From Pseudoduganella ginsengisoli (GTDB taxonomy: Bacteria; Pseudomonadota; Gammaproteobacteria; Burkholderiales; Burkholderiaceae_D), in assembly GCF_009720865.1 (NCBI RefSeq), contig NZ_WNLA01000003.1, positions 310,001 through 374,000 on the forward strand: DNA of 64,000 nucleotides. Direction: 5' to 3'. Positions within the stretch are counted from its first letter, which is position 1. Each line of letters opens with the position of its first letter. Shown here piece after piece: positions 45,222 through 53,831 of the stretch. The notes beneath the pieces are model-generated. The model saw only the letters and a program-made list of their open reading frames with translations, made no database searches and had not been told where the DNA came from. Made by a program: the position numbers and the translations under genes.

Positions 45222-48200
45222 ATGCAACAAAAGGGTAGTTTAGCTACAAAAATTTCCGTAGTCGCCGTTTGCAGCGCACTGGCCATGCTGGCCGGCTGTG
45301 GCGCGGGCAGCGATAGCGCAAGTACGGGCAAGATGCGTATGGGCGGCGCCGCATCGGCCGGCGCCACGGCTGCCGCACCGGTGGCGCCCGGCTCGATCCG
45401 CATGCACTTCCACCGCACCCAGGGCGATGAAGCCCAGTGGGGCGTGTATTCGTGGGACGGCCCCGTCAACCCCAGCTCGGCCTGGATTTCCACCCGCTTC
45501 ATGATGACGGGCAGCGACAGCTTCGGCGGCTACGTCGACATCCCCATCAACACGGCGAAATCGTCGATCTGGTTCCTCGTGACGGATGGCAGCGGCAACA
45601 AGAATTGCGGCGCCGACCAGTCGGCGGCGCTGAATGGCGACATCGCCAGCAATGGCCAGGAAGTGTGGATGCTGGAAGGCGATTGCACCGTCTACAAATC
45701 GCAGCCCGCCATCAGCTACGGCAATTTGAACCAGGCTAACGCGCACTGGCTGTCCGCCAATACGCTGGCATGGCCTGGCGTGCCCGCCAGCGGCAGCTAC
45801 AAGCTGTATTACGCGGCCAACGGTGGCCTGGGTTCCGGCGTCACGGGCGTGACCGGTTACGACAGCGCGATGGAGTTGACGGCATCGTCTTCGCTGCCGG
45901 TCGCGCTGAACACCAAATATCCGCATTTGATGGGCGCCACGGCGTTGACCTTGTCGGCGCAGGATGCCGCCACCGTGGCATCGAAAGCATCCGGCCAGTT
46001 CGCCATTGCGCAATTCGATGGCAATGGCAAACTGGTGCAAGTGACGTCGCTGCAAATGAGCGGCATGCTCGATACCGTGTTCGCACCGCAGGCAGTTAAT
46101 GCGGAACTGGGCGTCACGTTTGGCCGCAACAATGTGCCGACCTTCCGCGTGTGGGCCCCGACCGCGAAAGCCGTCAGCCTGAACCTGTATGCCGACGCCA
46201 ACGGCGAGCGCGTACGCCAGGTCGCCATGACGCGTGACGATGCCAGCGGCGTGTGGCGCTATACGGCGCCGGATGCGTCGATGACGAACCGCTACTACTA
46301 CACGTATGACGTGCAAGTGCTGTCCCGCTGGGCCAACAATACCATCGTCACCAATACCGTCACCGACCCGTATTCCGTCAGCCTGAATGCCAACAGTGGC
46401 CGCAGCTTCATCGCGAACCTGGACAGCAATGCCATGAAACCGAATGGCTGGGACCACCACAGCATTCCCAAACTGGACAACGCGGCAGACATCGCGCTGT
46501 ATGAATTGCACGTGCGCGACTTCAGCGCCAGCGACACGACCGTGCCGCCTGAACACCGCGGCAAATACCTGGCGTTCACGGACACGCGCTCGAACGGCAT
46601 GCGCCATTTGCGCGCCATGCGCGAAGCCGGCCTGTCGCACGTGCACTTGCTGCCGGCATTCGACTTTGCCAGCGTCAATGAAGCCGGCTGCAGCAACCCA
46701 ACGATTCCATCCGCCGCAGCGGACTCCACGGCGCAGCAAGCCGCCGTTGAGCAGTCGCGCGGCCTCGATTGCTTCAACTGGGGCTATGACCCGGTGCACT
46801 ATGGCGCACCGGAAGGCAGCTACGCCAGCAACGCCAATGACGGCGCGGCCCGCGTCAAGGAATTCCGCGCCATGGTGCAAGGCTTGCACGACCAGGGCCT
46901 GCGCGTGACGATGGACGTCGTGTACAACCACACCAGCGCATCGCAGCAAGGCCAGTTGTCCGTGCTCGATAAGATCGTGCCGGCCTACTATTACCGCCTG
47001 AACGCCAGCGGCGGCACCACCAACGACAGCTGCTGCGCCGACACCGCGCAGGAAAACACCATGATGGCCAAGCTGATGATCGACACGGCCAGAATGTGGG
47101 TGCGCGATTACAAGGTCGACAGCTTCCGCTTCGACATCATGGGCTTCACGCCGCTGGCGGTGATGCGCCAGCTGCAGGCGGCCGTCAACCGCGCGGCAGG
47201 CCGGGACATTTACATTTACGGCGAAGCGTGGAACTTCGGTACGGTCGGCAACGATGCCCGCTTCGTACAGGCGCGCCAGGCCAACATGTTCGGCACCGGC
47301 ATCGGCTCGTTCAATGACCGTTTGCGCGATGCCGTACGCGGCGGCGGCTGCTGCGATGGCGGCGAAGCGCTGGTCAGCCAGCAAGGCTTCATCAATGGCG
47401 CGTACTACGATCCGAATGCGAAGGCGTCCCAGAGCAAGGATGATTTGCTGCGCCTGGGCGACCTGGTGAAAGTCGGCCTGTCCGGCACCTTGCGCGATTA
47501 CAGCTTCACGGACCGCTTCGGCAACGTGAAGAAAAATGCCGACATCGATTACTTTGGCCAGCGCGCCGGCTTTGCCGCCAACCCGTCGGAAACCATCAAC
47601 TACATCGAAGCGCACGATAACCAGACGCTGTTTGACATTAACGCCTTCAAGCTGCCGCAAAACACGCCGCTGGCCGACCGGGTGCGCGTGCAAAACCTGG
47701 GCGCCGCCATCACGGTACTGTCGCAAGGCATTCCATTCCTGCACGCGGGCCAGGAAATGCTGCGTTCGAAATCGCTGGACCGCGACAGCTATGATGCAGG
47801 CGACTGGTTCAACCGCCTCGACTACAGCTATGGCTCCAACAACTTCGGCGTGGGCTTGCCGCTGGCAAGCGTGAACCAGTACAACTGGAGCATCATGTCG
47901 CCGATCCTGACGAATCCGCTGATCAAGCCGGATACGCAAGCCATCACCACGGCGCGCGACTACATGAATGACATGCTGGCGATCCGCCAGGATACGTCGC
48001 TGTTCCGCTTGCGCACGGCAAAGGATGTGTCGGAGCGCCTGCGCTTCCACAATACGGGCCCGCAGCAGGTACCGGGCGTGATTGCCATGAGCATTGATGG
48101 CCAGCATCCGCAGCGCTACGATGGCGCGCAATACAAATCCGTCATCACGCTGTTCAACGTGGACAAGGTGGCGAAAACGGTATTGCTGCCGGAACTGCGC

Positions 48201-48350
48201 GGCCGCAAGCTGAAGGTGCACAAGGTGCAGCTGAAGTCGGAAGCAGACCGTTTGGCGCGCACGGCGCAATATGATGCGGCGACGGGGTCGTTCACGATCC
48301 CGCCGCGCACCACGGTGGTGTTCGTGGAGCACGCGGCGCACGATGATTAA
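45222..48350 (+). CDS. pulA: Pullulanase-type alpha-1,6-glucosidase lipoprotein
   Basis: 1042 residues. A lipoprotein signal with lipobox LAGC (Cys about 26) anchors it in the outer membrane or at the surface. A starch-binding domain of the CBM41/PUD type (about 55-155, RMHFHRTQGDEAQWGVYSWDG) is followed by a CBM48-like domain (RVWAPTAKAVSLNLY, about 310) and a GH13 barrel. Catalytic residues: Asp638 in FRFDIMGF, Glu668 in YGEAWNF, Asp799 in EAHDNQT, with region I DVVYNHT. Cuts alpha-1,6 bonds in pullulan and branched maltodextrin. GGGAG seven bases upstream of the ATG. Regulation is unknown. Confidence 0.94.
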   Translation: MQQKGSLATKISVVAVCSALAMLAGCGAGSDSASTGKMRMGGAASAGATAAAPVAPGSIRMHFHRTQGDEAQWGVYSWDGPVNPSSAWISTRFMMTGSDSFGGYVDIPINTAKSSIWFLVTDGSGNKNCGADQSAALNGDIASNGQEVWMLEGDCTVYKSQPAISYGNLNQANAHWLSANTLAWPGVPASGSYKLYYAANGGLGSGVTGVTGYDSAMELTASSSLPVALNTKYPHLMGATALTLSAQDAATVASKASGQFAIAQFDGNGKLVQVTSLQMSGMLDTVFAPQAVNAELGVTFGRNNVPTFRVWAPTAKAVSLNLYADANGERVRQVAMTRDDASGVWRYTAPDASMTNRYYYTYDVQVLSRWANNTIVTNTVTDPYSVSLNANSGRSFIANLDSNAMKPNGWDHHSIPKLDNAADIALYELHVRDFSASDTTVPPEHRGKYLAFTDTRSNGMRHLRAMREAGLSHVHLLPAFDFASVNEAGCSNPTIPSAAADSTAQQAAVEQSRGLDCFNWGYDPVHYGAPEGSYASNANDGAARVKEFRAMVQGLHDQGLRVTMDVVYNHTSASQQGQLSVLDKIVPAYYYRLNASGGTTNDSCCADTAQENTMMAKLMIDTARMWVRDYKVDSFRFDIMGFTPLAVMRQLQAAVNRAAGRDIYIYGEAWNFGTVGNDARFVQARQANMFGTGIGSFNDRLRDAVRGGGCCDGGEALVSQQGFINGAYYDPNAKASQSKDDLLRLGDLVKVGLSGTLRDYSFTDRFGNVKKNADIDYFGQRAGFAANPSETINYIEAHDNQTLFDINAFKLPQNTPLADRVRVQNLGAAITVLSQGIPFLHAGQEMLRSKSLDRDSYDAGDWFNRLDYSYGSNNFGVGLPLASVNQYNWSIMSPILTNPLIKPDTQAITTARDYMNDMLAIRQDTSLFRLRTAKDVSERLRFHNTGPQQVPGVIAMSIDGQHPQRYDGAQYKSVITLFNVDKVAKTVLLPELRGRKLKVHKVQLKSEADRLARTAQYDAATGSFTIPPRTTVVFVEHAAHDD

Positions 48351-48376
48351 GCGTTGATTCAGCGTTGATTCAGCGT
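48350..48376 (+). repeat. Tandem 11-base repeat after the pullulanase gene
   Basis: AGCGTTGATTC occurs twice in tandem and a third partial copy follows, just after the pulA stop codon. Slippage product; no function inferred. Confidence 0.6.
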
Positions 48377-48377
48377 T

Positions 48378-48405
48378 AAAAAGGGCCGGTTTTTCCGGCC
48401 CTTTT
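48378..48405. terminator. Bidirectional terminator between pulA and the receptor 3' end
   Basis: Stem AAAAGGGCCGG/CCGGCCCTTTT with a five-T loop. Both sides carry A/T runs, so it can stop transcription from pulA and from the converging receptor gene. It lies four bases from the receptor copy. Confidence 0.85.
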
Positions 48406-48408
48406 ACG

Positions 48409-49014
48409 TTAAAACTTCATCTCGACATTCGCCCCCAGCCGCGCCGATCCCGGGCTCCAGCTGCGGGTTTCGCTGGTTCCGCTGCGGTCCACATAGCGCG
48501 ACAGGCTGTCGTTATCGTCGCCCAGCAGATTGCTGGCGGACAGCCGCACTTGCAGACCCGCGTGCACCTTGTACAGCCAGTACGCTTCCACGTCGCGCCG
48601 CCGGTATTGGCGCACAAACTGTTCGTCCGATATCCGCACCGGGCCGCCGCCGCGGTATGCCAAGCTGGCGCCCGCGCTGAATTTGTCTTCGCGGTAGTCG
48701 GCGCCCAATGTCACCGTCAGTGGGATTTGCTGGTCGAGGCGGTTGTCCGGCCCCGGCACGGTATCCACGGCGGACCAGTTGCGGTTGGCGCTGAAGCGGA
48801 AGTCAAATGGCAGCGCCTCCTTGTCGAAAGCTTTCAGCGGGAATTTCACTTCCACATCCAAGGTGCGCACGGTTGCGCTGCCATCGTTGAGCGGCATGGT
48901 CAGCCAGTGGCCCGGGCGGTCTTCGATCAGGCGCGAGCGGATGTAGTCGCGGATATTGCGCTGCGACGTCCCCACGGAAAACACGGCGCCGGGCGCCCAG
49001 AAATGTTCGTACGT
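48409..49014 (-). pseudogene. Partial 3' copy of the TonB-dependent receptor gene
   Basis: 606 bases that match the 3' end of the intact receptor (53226-53831), with one difference that I could find (synonymous, near the stop codon). They encode the last 201 residues from TYEHFWAPG to the terminal GANVEMKF. The reading frame then runs into a transposase fragment at 49015. The pulA terminator directly abuts this copy, while the intact gene has no terminator at its 3' end, so this position may be the ancestral one. Confidence 0.9.
48409..49014. repeat. 606-bp direct repeat, copy 1
   Basis: Near-identical to 53226-53831 and in the same orientation. The pair flanks the 4.2 kb segment with the transposase remnant and HD/Hsp90-like ATPase gene. 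Recombination between them would remove the segment and leave an intact receptor next to the pulA terminator. Confidence 0.92.
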
Positions 49015-49945
49015 CCTGACGGCCGCCCGGAGGCAGCGCGGCCAGCGCCTGCGCATAAGCTGTCTGATGAAGAACGCCAACGCATCCTGCAGTTGTGCCA
49101 CGAACCGCGCTTTGCCGACTTGCCACCGGCGCAGATCGTTCCGCGCTTGGCTGATGAAGGGGAATATGTGGCATCGGAATCGTCGTTCTACCGTGTACTG
49201 AGAAGCGCCGACCAGCAGCATCACCGAGGCCGTAGCAAGGCTCCTGTGGCCAGCGAACCGGTGCTTCACGTCGCGCATGGCCCTAACCAGGTCTGGAGTT
49301 GGGACGTGACGTACTTGCCCAGCCGGGTGCGCGGACTGTATTTTTATCTGTACGCCGTGCTCGATATTTACAGCCGCAAACTGGTCGCATGGGAAGTCCA
49401 CGAACGGGAAAATGGCGAGGAAGCTGCTTTGCTGATTGAGCGCGCCTGCTGGCGTGAACAACGCCGCAACGCGCCGTTGGTACTGCATGCCGATAACGGT
49501 GCCGCGCAAACCTCGCATACGCTCAAGAGCAAGCTGGAAGTGCTGGGCATCGGCTCCTCGCACAGCCGGCCCGGCGTCTCCGACGACAATGCCCATATCG
49601 AAGCGTGGTTCCGCACCTGCAAATATGCGCCCAGCTATCCGGCCAAAGGTTTTGAAACCATCGCACAGGCGCGGGCCTGGACATTGCAGTTTGTAACTTG
49701 GTACAACGGCACTCACCTGCATAGCGCCTTGGCCTATGTGACGCCGGAGCAGCGCCATACCGGCGCCGCTAACGCGGTATTGGCCCGCCGCCGCGACGTT
49801 TATGCCGCCGCTCAGCAACGCCATCCGCTGCGCTGGAAGCGCCATGTGCGGCCTTGGCTGGCACCGAATGAGGTCTGGCTTAACCCGCCATCGAAACAGG
49901 ACCAACGTATGGCTGCTTAATCAATTTATGCGACAACTGTCTTGA
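49015..49945 (+). mobile_element. Truncated IS3-family element (transposase OrfB remnant)
   Basis: Reading frame to 49920 encodes about 300 residues of an IS3-family integrase-type OrfB: a helix-turn-helix-like part (LSDEERQRILQLCHEPRFADLP), then the DDE core with WSWDVTYLPS, LHADNGAAQ and DDNAHIEAWF. The catalytic triad is complete, but OrfA and the OrfB start are missing; the frame runs in from the receptor copy with no own start or ribosome site. No clear terminal inverted repeats or target duplication were found. Right boundary is approximate. It is inserted exactly where the receptor copies diverge. Confidence 0.8.
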
Positions 49946-49949
49946 CGCG

Positions 49950-50083
49950 CGCTGTTCTGGCTTCAGGTTCGGGTTGCCGCTGCTGTCGGGCGTGAAGCGC
50001 GTATTAAGGTCCGCTTCATAACTGCGTCCCGTCCGCTGAAACGCCTGCGAGCGTCGGACATACGTATCGTTGACATGCAACAT
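49950..50083 (-). pseudogene. Diverged fragment of a TonB-dependent receptor gene
   Basis: The minus strand encodes SYEADLNTRFTPDSSGNPNLKPE, close to but different from the intact receptor (RYEADINTRFSPDSSGNPNLKPE). It joins the transposase remnant on one side and AT-rich non-homologous DNA on the other. It probably belonged to a second, related receptor whose middle is interrupted by the IS; only about 45 codons remain. Confidence 0.75.
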
Positions 50084-50352
50084 TAAAGATCACCCACACT
50101 GCACGCTCAGGAACCGCCGATTTACGTCCAGCTGCTCCAAGTTCGTTAATGAGATAAGCACAGCCAACCGAAAATTAAAAAAAACAGAAACAATCTCTTC
50201 ATAAAATTGGAATTTGAGGTATATTATTATTTCCAGTTGGAAATAATACAAAAAAGTAACTACCAATTGGCAATTGACTCTTTGACTTAATTGACACATA
50301 ACTTTTAAGCCAAGTTATTCCATAAACTTAAATCCCATAAATAATATTAACA
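50084..50352. other. AT-rich intergenic region upstream of the HD/Hsp90-like ATPase gene
   Basis: 270 bases without a coding region I can support. One 60-base line (50161-50220) counts 30% GC. A TTGACA at about 50290 could be a -35 box, but the -10 (TTATTC, 18 bases further) is weak. Contains a short CCAATTGG palindrome. Confidence 0.4.
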
Positions 50353-52935
50353 ATGAACTCGTTACATTATAAAAATTCTGGAATTTGGAAATCTTGCCTA
50401 GCTCTTAGGGACTCTGATCCGTACGAAAATAGCCGCAGCCGGTTAAGAACCTCTTTCGAGAATACCCGTCATCATGTAGAACCTCTAGTAGCAAAGATAG
50501 GTCAAGAGCTTCCAAGTTTAACAGTTCATGATATCACTCACCTAGATGCACTCTGGCATATCGCTGACGTAATCCTAGGACGAAACTATCCGCTCAATCC
50601 CGCAGAAGCATACATTTTAGGGATGACATTCTTAATGCACGATGCGGCAACAAGCACATTTGCATTTAAGAATGGAATAACAGATATCAAGAATAGTGTT
50701 CAATGGAAAGATTTAATAGCACAAAAGAAAATTAACATTGATAATGTAGGCACCGATTCGGAAATTTACAAGTTTGCGCTCTTTGAATCATTAAGACAAC
50801 TACATGCTGAACAAGCAGCAAAGCTACCTACACAAAGCTGGAAAGATGCCGCTGGATTAGACAGATATTTAATTGAAGACGTGGAACTTAGAAACTACTA
50901 TGGCCGGGAAATTGGGCGCCTTGCAGCAAGTCATGGAAAAGATATAACTGATGTTGAACAACAGTGGGCTTATATCGCGCCAATTCCACCTCATAGCTCA
51001 TTAGGAATAGGAGCAGAATCTAACTGGAAGGTGGACTGCCTAAAACTTGCATTGTTGCTACGATGTATTGATGCGGCCCACATCGATAGCTTGCGCGCCC
51101 CTGACTTTAACTACGTGCTTAATAAGCCAAAAGGAGAGTCCAGCAATCATTGGACTTTTCAAAACAAACTCAGCAGCATAGCAATCAACGAAGCTAATGA
51201 AATATATTGGTCAGGCTCGGGATTTGGAATAGACCAATCGGAAGCTTGGTGGCGATGTTTCGAAACGGCCAAAATGATCGACAAAGAAATTTCGTCCTCT
51301 AATCGCATGCTATGCGACCATTCAAAGCCAGCACTACAATGCATCGGAGTTGCTGGAGCAAATAATGTAACGGAATTTCAGAGAAATGTTCCAACTGAAG
51401 GTTGGACTCCTTTGGATTTCAATTTCCAAGTTAGTCAAATAGGAAATGTCATCGAGAAGTTCGGAGGAAAGCAACTTTACGGAGACAAGCCGTACTTGGC
51501 CTTGAGAGAATTAATCCAAAATTCTTCAGATGCTATTCATGCAAGAAGAAAATTAACTAATTTTCCGAGCATCGGTCAAATAGAAATTTCCCTGACATCG
51601 GAAAATTCCGAAACTTGGCTTAATGTGCAAGATAATGGCATTGGCATGAGTAACTACGTCTTAACTGAGGTTCTACTTGATTTTGGTCGTTCACTTTGGG
51701 CAGATGATGCACTCCGCCGCCAATGGTCAGGCCTTGCCAGTAAAGGATTCGAGGCTATGGGTCAATTTGGGATTGGTTTTTTCTCTGTCTTTATGCTTGG
51801 AGATGAGGTAAAGGTTACAACATGGCGCTACGGAGCGGATTTGTCCAGTCAGATAACTTTACATTTGCGAGACCGAGCAATAAAAAGACCAATCGTATGC
51901 CCAACTACTGAGAGTGAACGGCTAAGTGATTTCGGAACGCGTATATCAATACGTTTAAAAAGCGGACAGCAATCCCTACTTCGATCATATAGCGATTACA
52001 AATATATAGATGGAAAATTTTCCTCAGTAAAAACGGAAGAAAGGCTGGAGGTCCTAGTAGGTTATCTCGCACCCGCTAGCGATATCGACATATTTACAAA
52101 ATCCGTAGGCGAGGATAGCGTTATTTGCGTTAAGGCCAATGACTGGAAAACCATGCCATTTGAAAGCTTATTACGCAGAATATTGCCACGCGCAAAGGAA
52201 GAAGACCTAAAAAAATATTACCCACAAGGAAGCGACATATATACAGATGACGGAATTTTAGCTGGGAGAATATGCATTTGCGCAGAACCAGCTTATCGCT
52301 CAAGAGATATCCCTTGCACCTTATCCCACAATGGAATACTCGTCGGAGAATGCCATGGATTATTAGGGATCTTACTTGCCTCAAATAATAAAGATCTAGC
52401 CAGAGGCGAGGCGGCTCCAATAGTTAGCGGAAAAATTATAAAGAAATGGGCATCCGAACAATATACAAAAAATAGAATGTATGCGACCCCTATAATATCA
52501 GAGCGCGCAAACAGCTTGGGTGTAGTTGATTCACACCTCATAATTGGAAATTACAAAGAAAAAAGGACTTCTATTTCCGAACTTATAGAATTAGTAAAAA
52601 CAAAGGAAATAGAAGAAATAAAATTCCTCTTGGAACAGCCGAGCTGCCCGAGTGATATGTCTGAAGACGAGTTCAACGAACTTGAAATAGACGATAACTT
52701 GGTTGACCTCACTGATTGCGCACCAACTAATAGATTTAATTTCGGGCTAGAAAATTGGCTTGCAACAGAGCTTCCTGAAAACAATAACGAACCGCGCACC
52801 TTACGACATACAATAGAATTTTTATTTTTAAGAGAATTTCCAAATTCCGTCTTCAGTAATGAATGGTGCAAGATTGGCGAGGCAAATTACGTTGAGATTG
52901 AAGAGAGTTGCCTTGTATTTCGATACTTAGAATAA
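50353..52935 (+). CDS. HD-domain and Hsp90-like (GHKL) ATPase fusion, candidate defence protein
   Basis: 860 residues. N-terminal third has HD-phosphohydrolase-like motifs TVHDITHLD (about 57-65) and FLMHDAA (about 94-99); I believe it matches the HD-CE type described beside such ATPases. The middle is a GHKL ATPase of the Hsp90/HtpG branch: N-box ELIQNSSDAI (Glu386, Asn390), DNGIGM (Asp427) and GQFGIGFFSVFMLGD (from Gly470). The last 300 residues are uncharacterised. It stands alone, is AT-rich compared with its neighbours, and has no clear ribosome site before ATG 50353. No toxin or partner gene is adjacent. Function as an anti-phage or stress protein is inferred from context only. Confidence 0.78.
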   Translation: MNSLHYKNSGIWKSCLALRDSDPYENSRSRLRTSFENTRHHVEPLVAKIGQELPSLTVHDITHLDALWHIADVILGRNYPLNPAEAYILGMTFLMHDAATSTFAFKNGITDIKNSVQWKDLIAQKKINIDNVGTDSEIYKFALFESLRQLHAEQAAKLPTQSWKDAAGLDRYLIEDVELRNYYGREIGRLAASHGKDITDVEQQWAYIAPIPPHSSLGIGAESNWKVDCLKLALLLRCIDAAHIDSLRAPDFNYVLNKPKGESSNHWTFQNKLSSIAINEANEIYWSGSGFGIDQSEAWWRCFETAKMIDKEISSSNRMLCDHSKPALQCIGVAGANNVTEFQRNVPTEGWTPLDFNFQVSQIGNVIEKFGGKQLYGDKPYLALRELIQNSSDAIHARRKLTNFPSIGQIEISLTSENSETWLNVQDNGIGMSNYVLTEVLLDFGRSLWADDALRRQWSGLASKGFEAMGQFGIGFFSVFMLGDEVKVTTWRYGADLSSQITLHLRDRAIKRPIVCPTTESERLSDFGTRISIRLKSGQQSLLRSYSDYKYIDGKFSSVKTEERLEVLVGYLAPASDIDIFTKSVGEDSVICVKANDWKTMPFESLLRRILPRAKEEDLKKYYPQGSDIYTDDGILAGRICICAEPAYRSRDIPCTLSHNGILVGECHGLLGILLASNNKDLARGEAAPIVSGKIIKKWASEQYTKNRMYATPIISERANSLGVVDSHLIIGNYKEKRTSISELIELVKTKEIEEIKFLLEQPSCPSDMSEDEFNELEIDDNLVDLTDCAPTNRFNFGLENWLATELPENNNEPRTLRHTIEFLFLREFPNSVFSNEWCKIGEANYVEIEESCLVFRYLE

Positions 52936-53225
52936 AACTCATACGAGATTTAAATTAAACCGAAAAAATCCTGCACTTCGCTAATATTCTCCAAAAAACT
53001 GGAGCGCATAGAACTAGGATACATTTATCGACCCAGCACCCACCATTCCGTAGCTCAATATTGCCTGAACACAGGCATTACACGATGGCTGGTAATCTTC
53101 CGTATATCCTGAAGAAATTTAACAGCCATCGTAGCGAAGCCTACCGTATTAGCGATCGTTTGCATATCAAAAGAAAAATACCGTTGCACCCCAACTCAAT
53201 AACATTATTTACTAGACCCGTCTAT
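52936..53225. other. Non-coding segment between the ATPase gene and the receptor
   Basis: 290 bases with intermediate base composition. I see no gene, no terminator hairpin and no insertion sequence end. It is the boundary of the AT-rich accessory DNA. Confidence 0.5.
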
Positions 53226-53831
53226 TTAAAACTTCATCTCAACATTCGCCCCCAGCCGCGCCGATCCCGGGCTCCAGCTGCGGGTTTCGCTGGTTCCGCT
53301 GCGGTCCACATAGCGCGACAGGCTGTCGTTATCGTCGCCCAGCAGATTGCTGGCGGACAGCCGCACTTGCAGACCCGCGTGCACCTTGTACAGCCAGTAC
53401 GCTTCCACGTCGCGCCGCCGGTATTGGCGCACAAACTGTTCGTCCGATATCCGCACCGGGCCGCCGCCGCGGTATGCCAAGCTGGCGCCCGCGCTGAATT
53501 TGTCTTCGCGGTAGTCGGCGCCCAATGTCACCGTCAGTGGGATTTGCTGGTCGAGGCGGTTGTCCGGCCCCGGCACGGTATCCACGGCGGACCAGTTGCG
53601 GTTGGCGCTGAAGCGGAAGTCAAATGGCAGCGCCTCCTTGTCGAAAGCTTTCAGCGGGAATTTCACTTCCACATCCAAGGTGCGCACGGTTGCGCTGCCA
53701 TCGTTGAGCGGCATGGTCAGCCAGTGGCCCGGGCGGTCTTCGATCAGGCGCGAGCGGATGTAGTCGCGGATATTGCGCTGCGACGTCCCCACGGAAAACA
53801 CGGCGCCGGGCGCCCAGAAATGTTCGTACGT
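53226..53831. repeat. 606-bp direct repeat, copy 2
   Basis: Matches 48409-49014 with one difference noted; here it is the 3' end of the full-length receptor gene. Confidence 0.92.

Noticed and set aside
45240..48341. 1033-residue antisense open frame opposite the pullulanase gene
   Set aside because: It is the mirror of a GC-rich coding frame. The pulA strand has the signal peptide, lipobox and all GH13 motifs; the antisense product is Arg/His/Val-rich without family features.
48550..49920. 456-residue plus-strand open frame as a single gene
   Set aside because: Its first half is antisense to the receptor copy; only the part from about 49015 is transposase. The fusion frame is a by-product of the junction.
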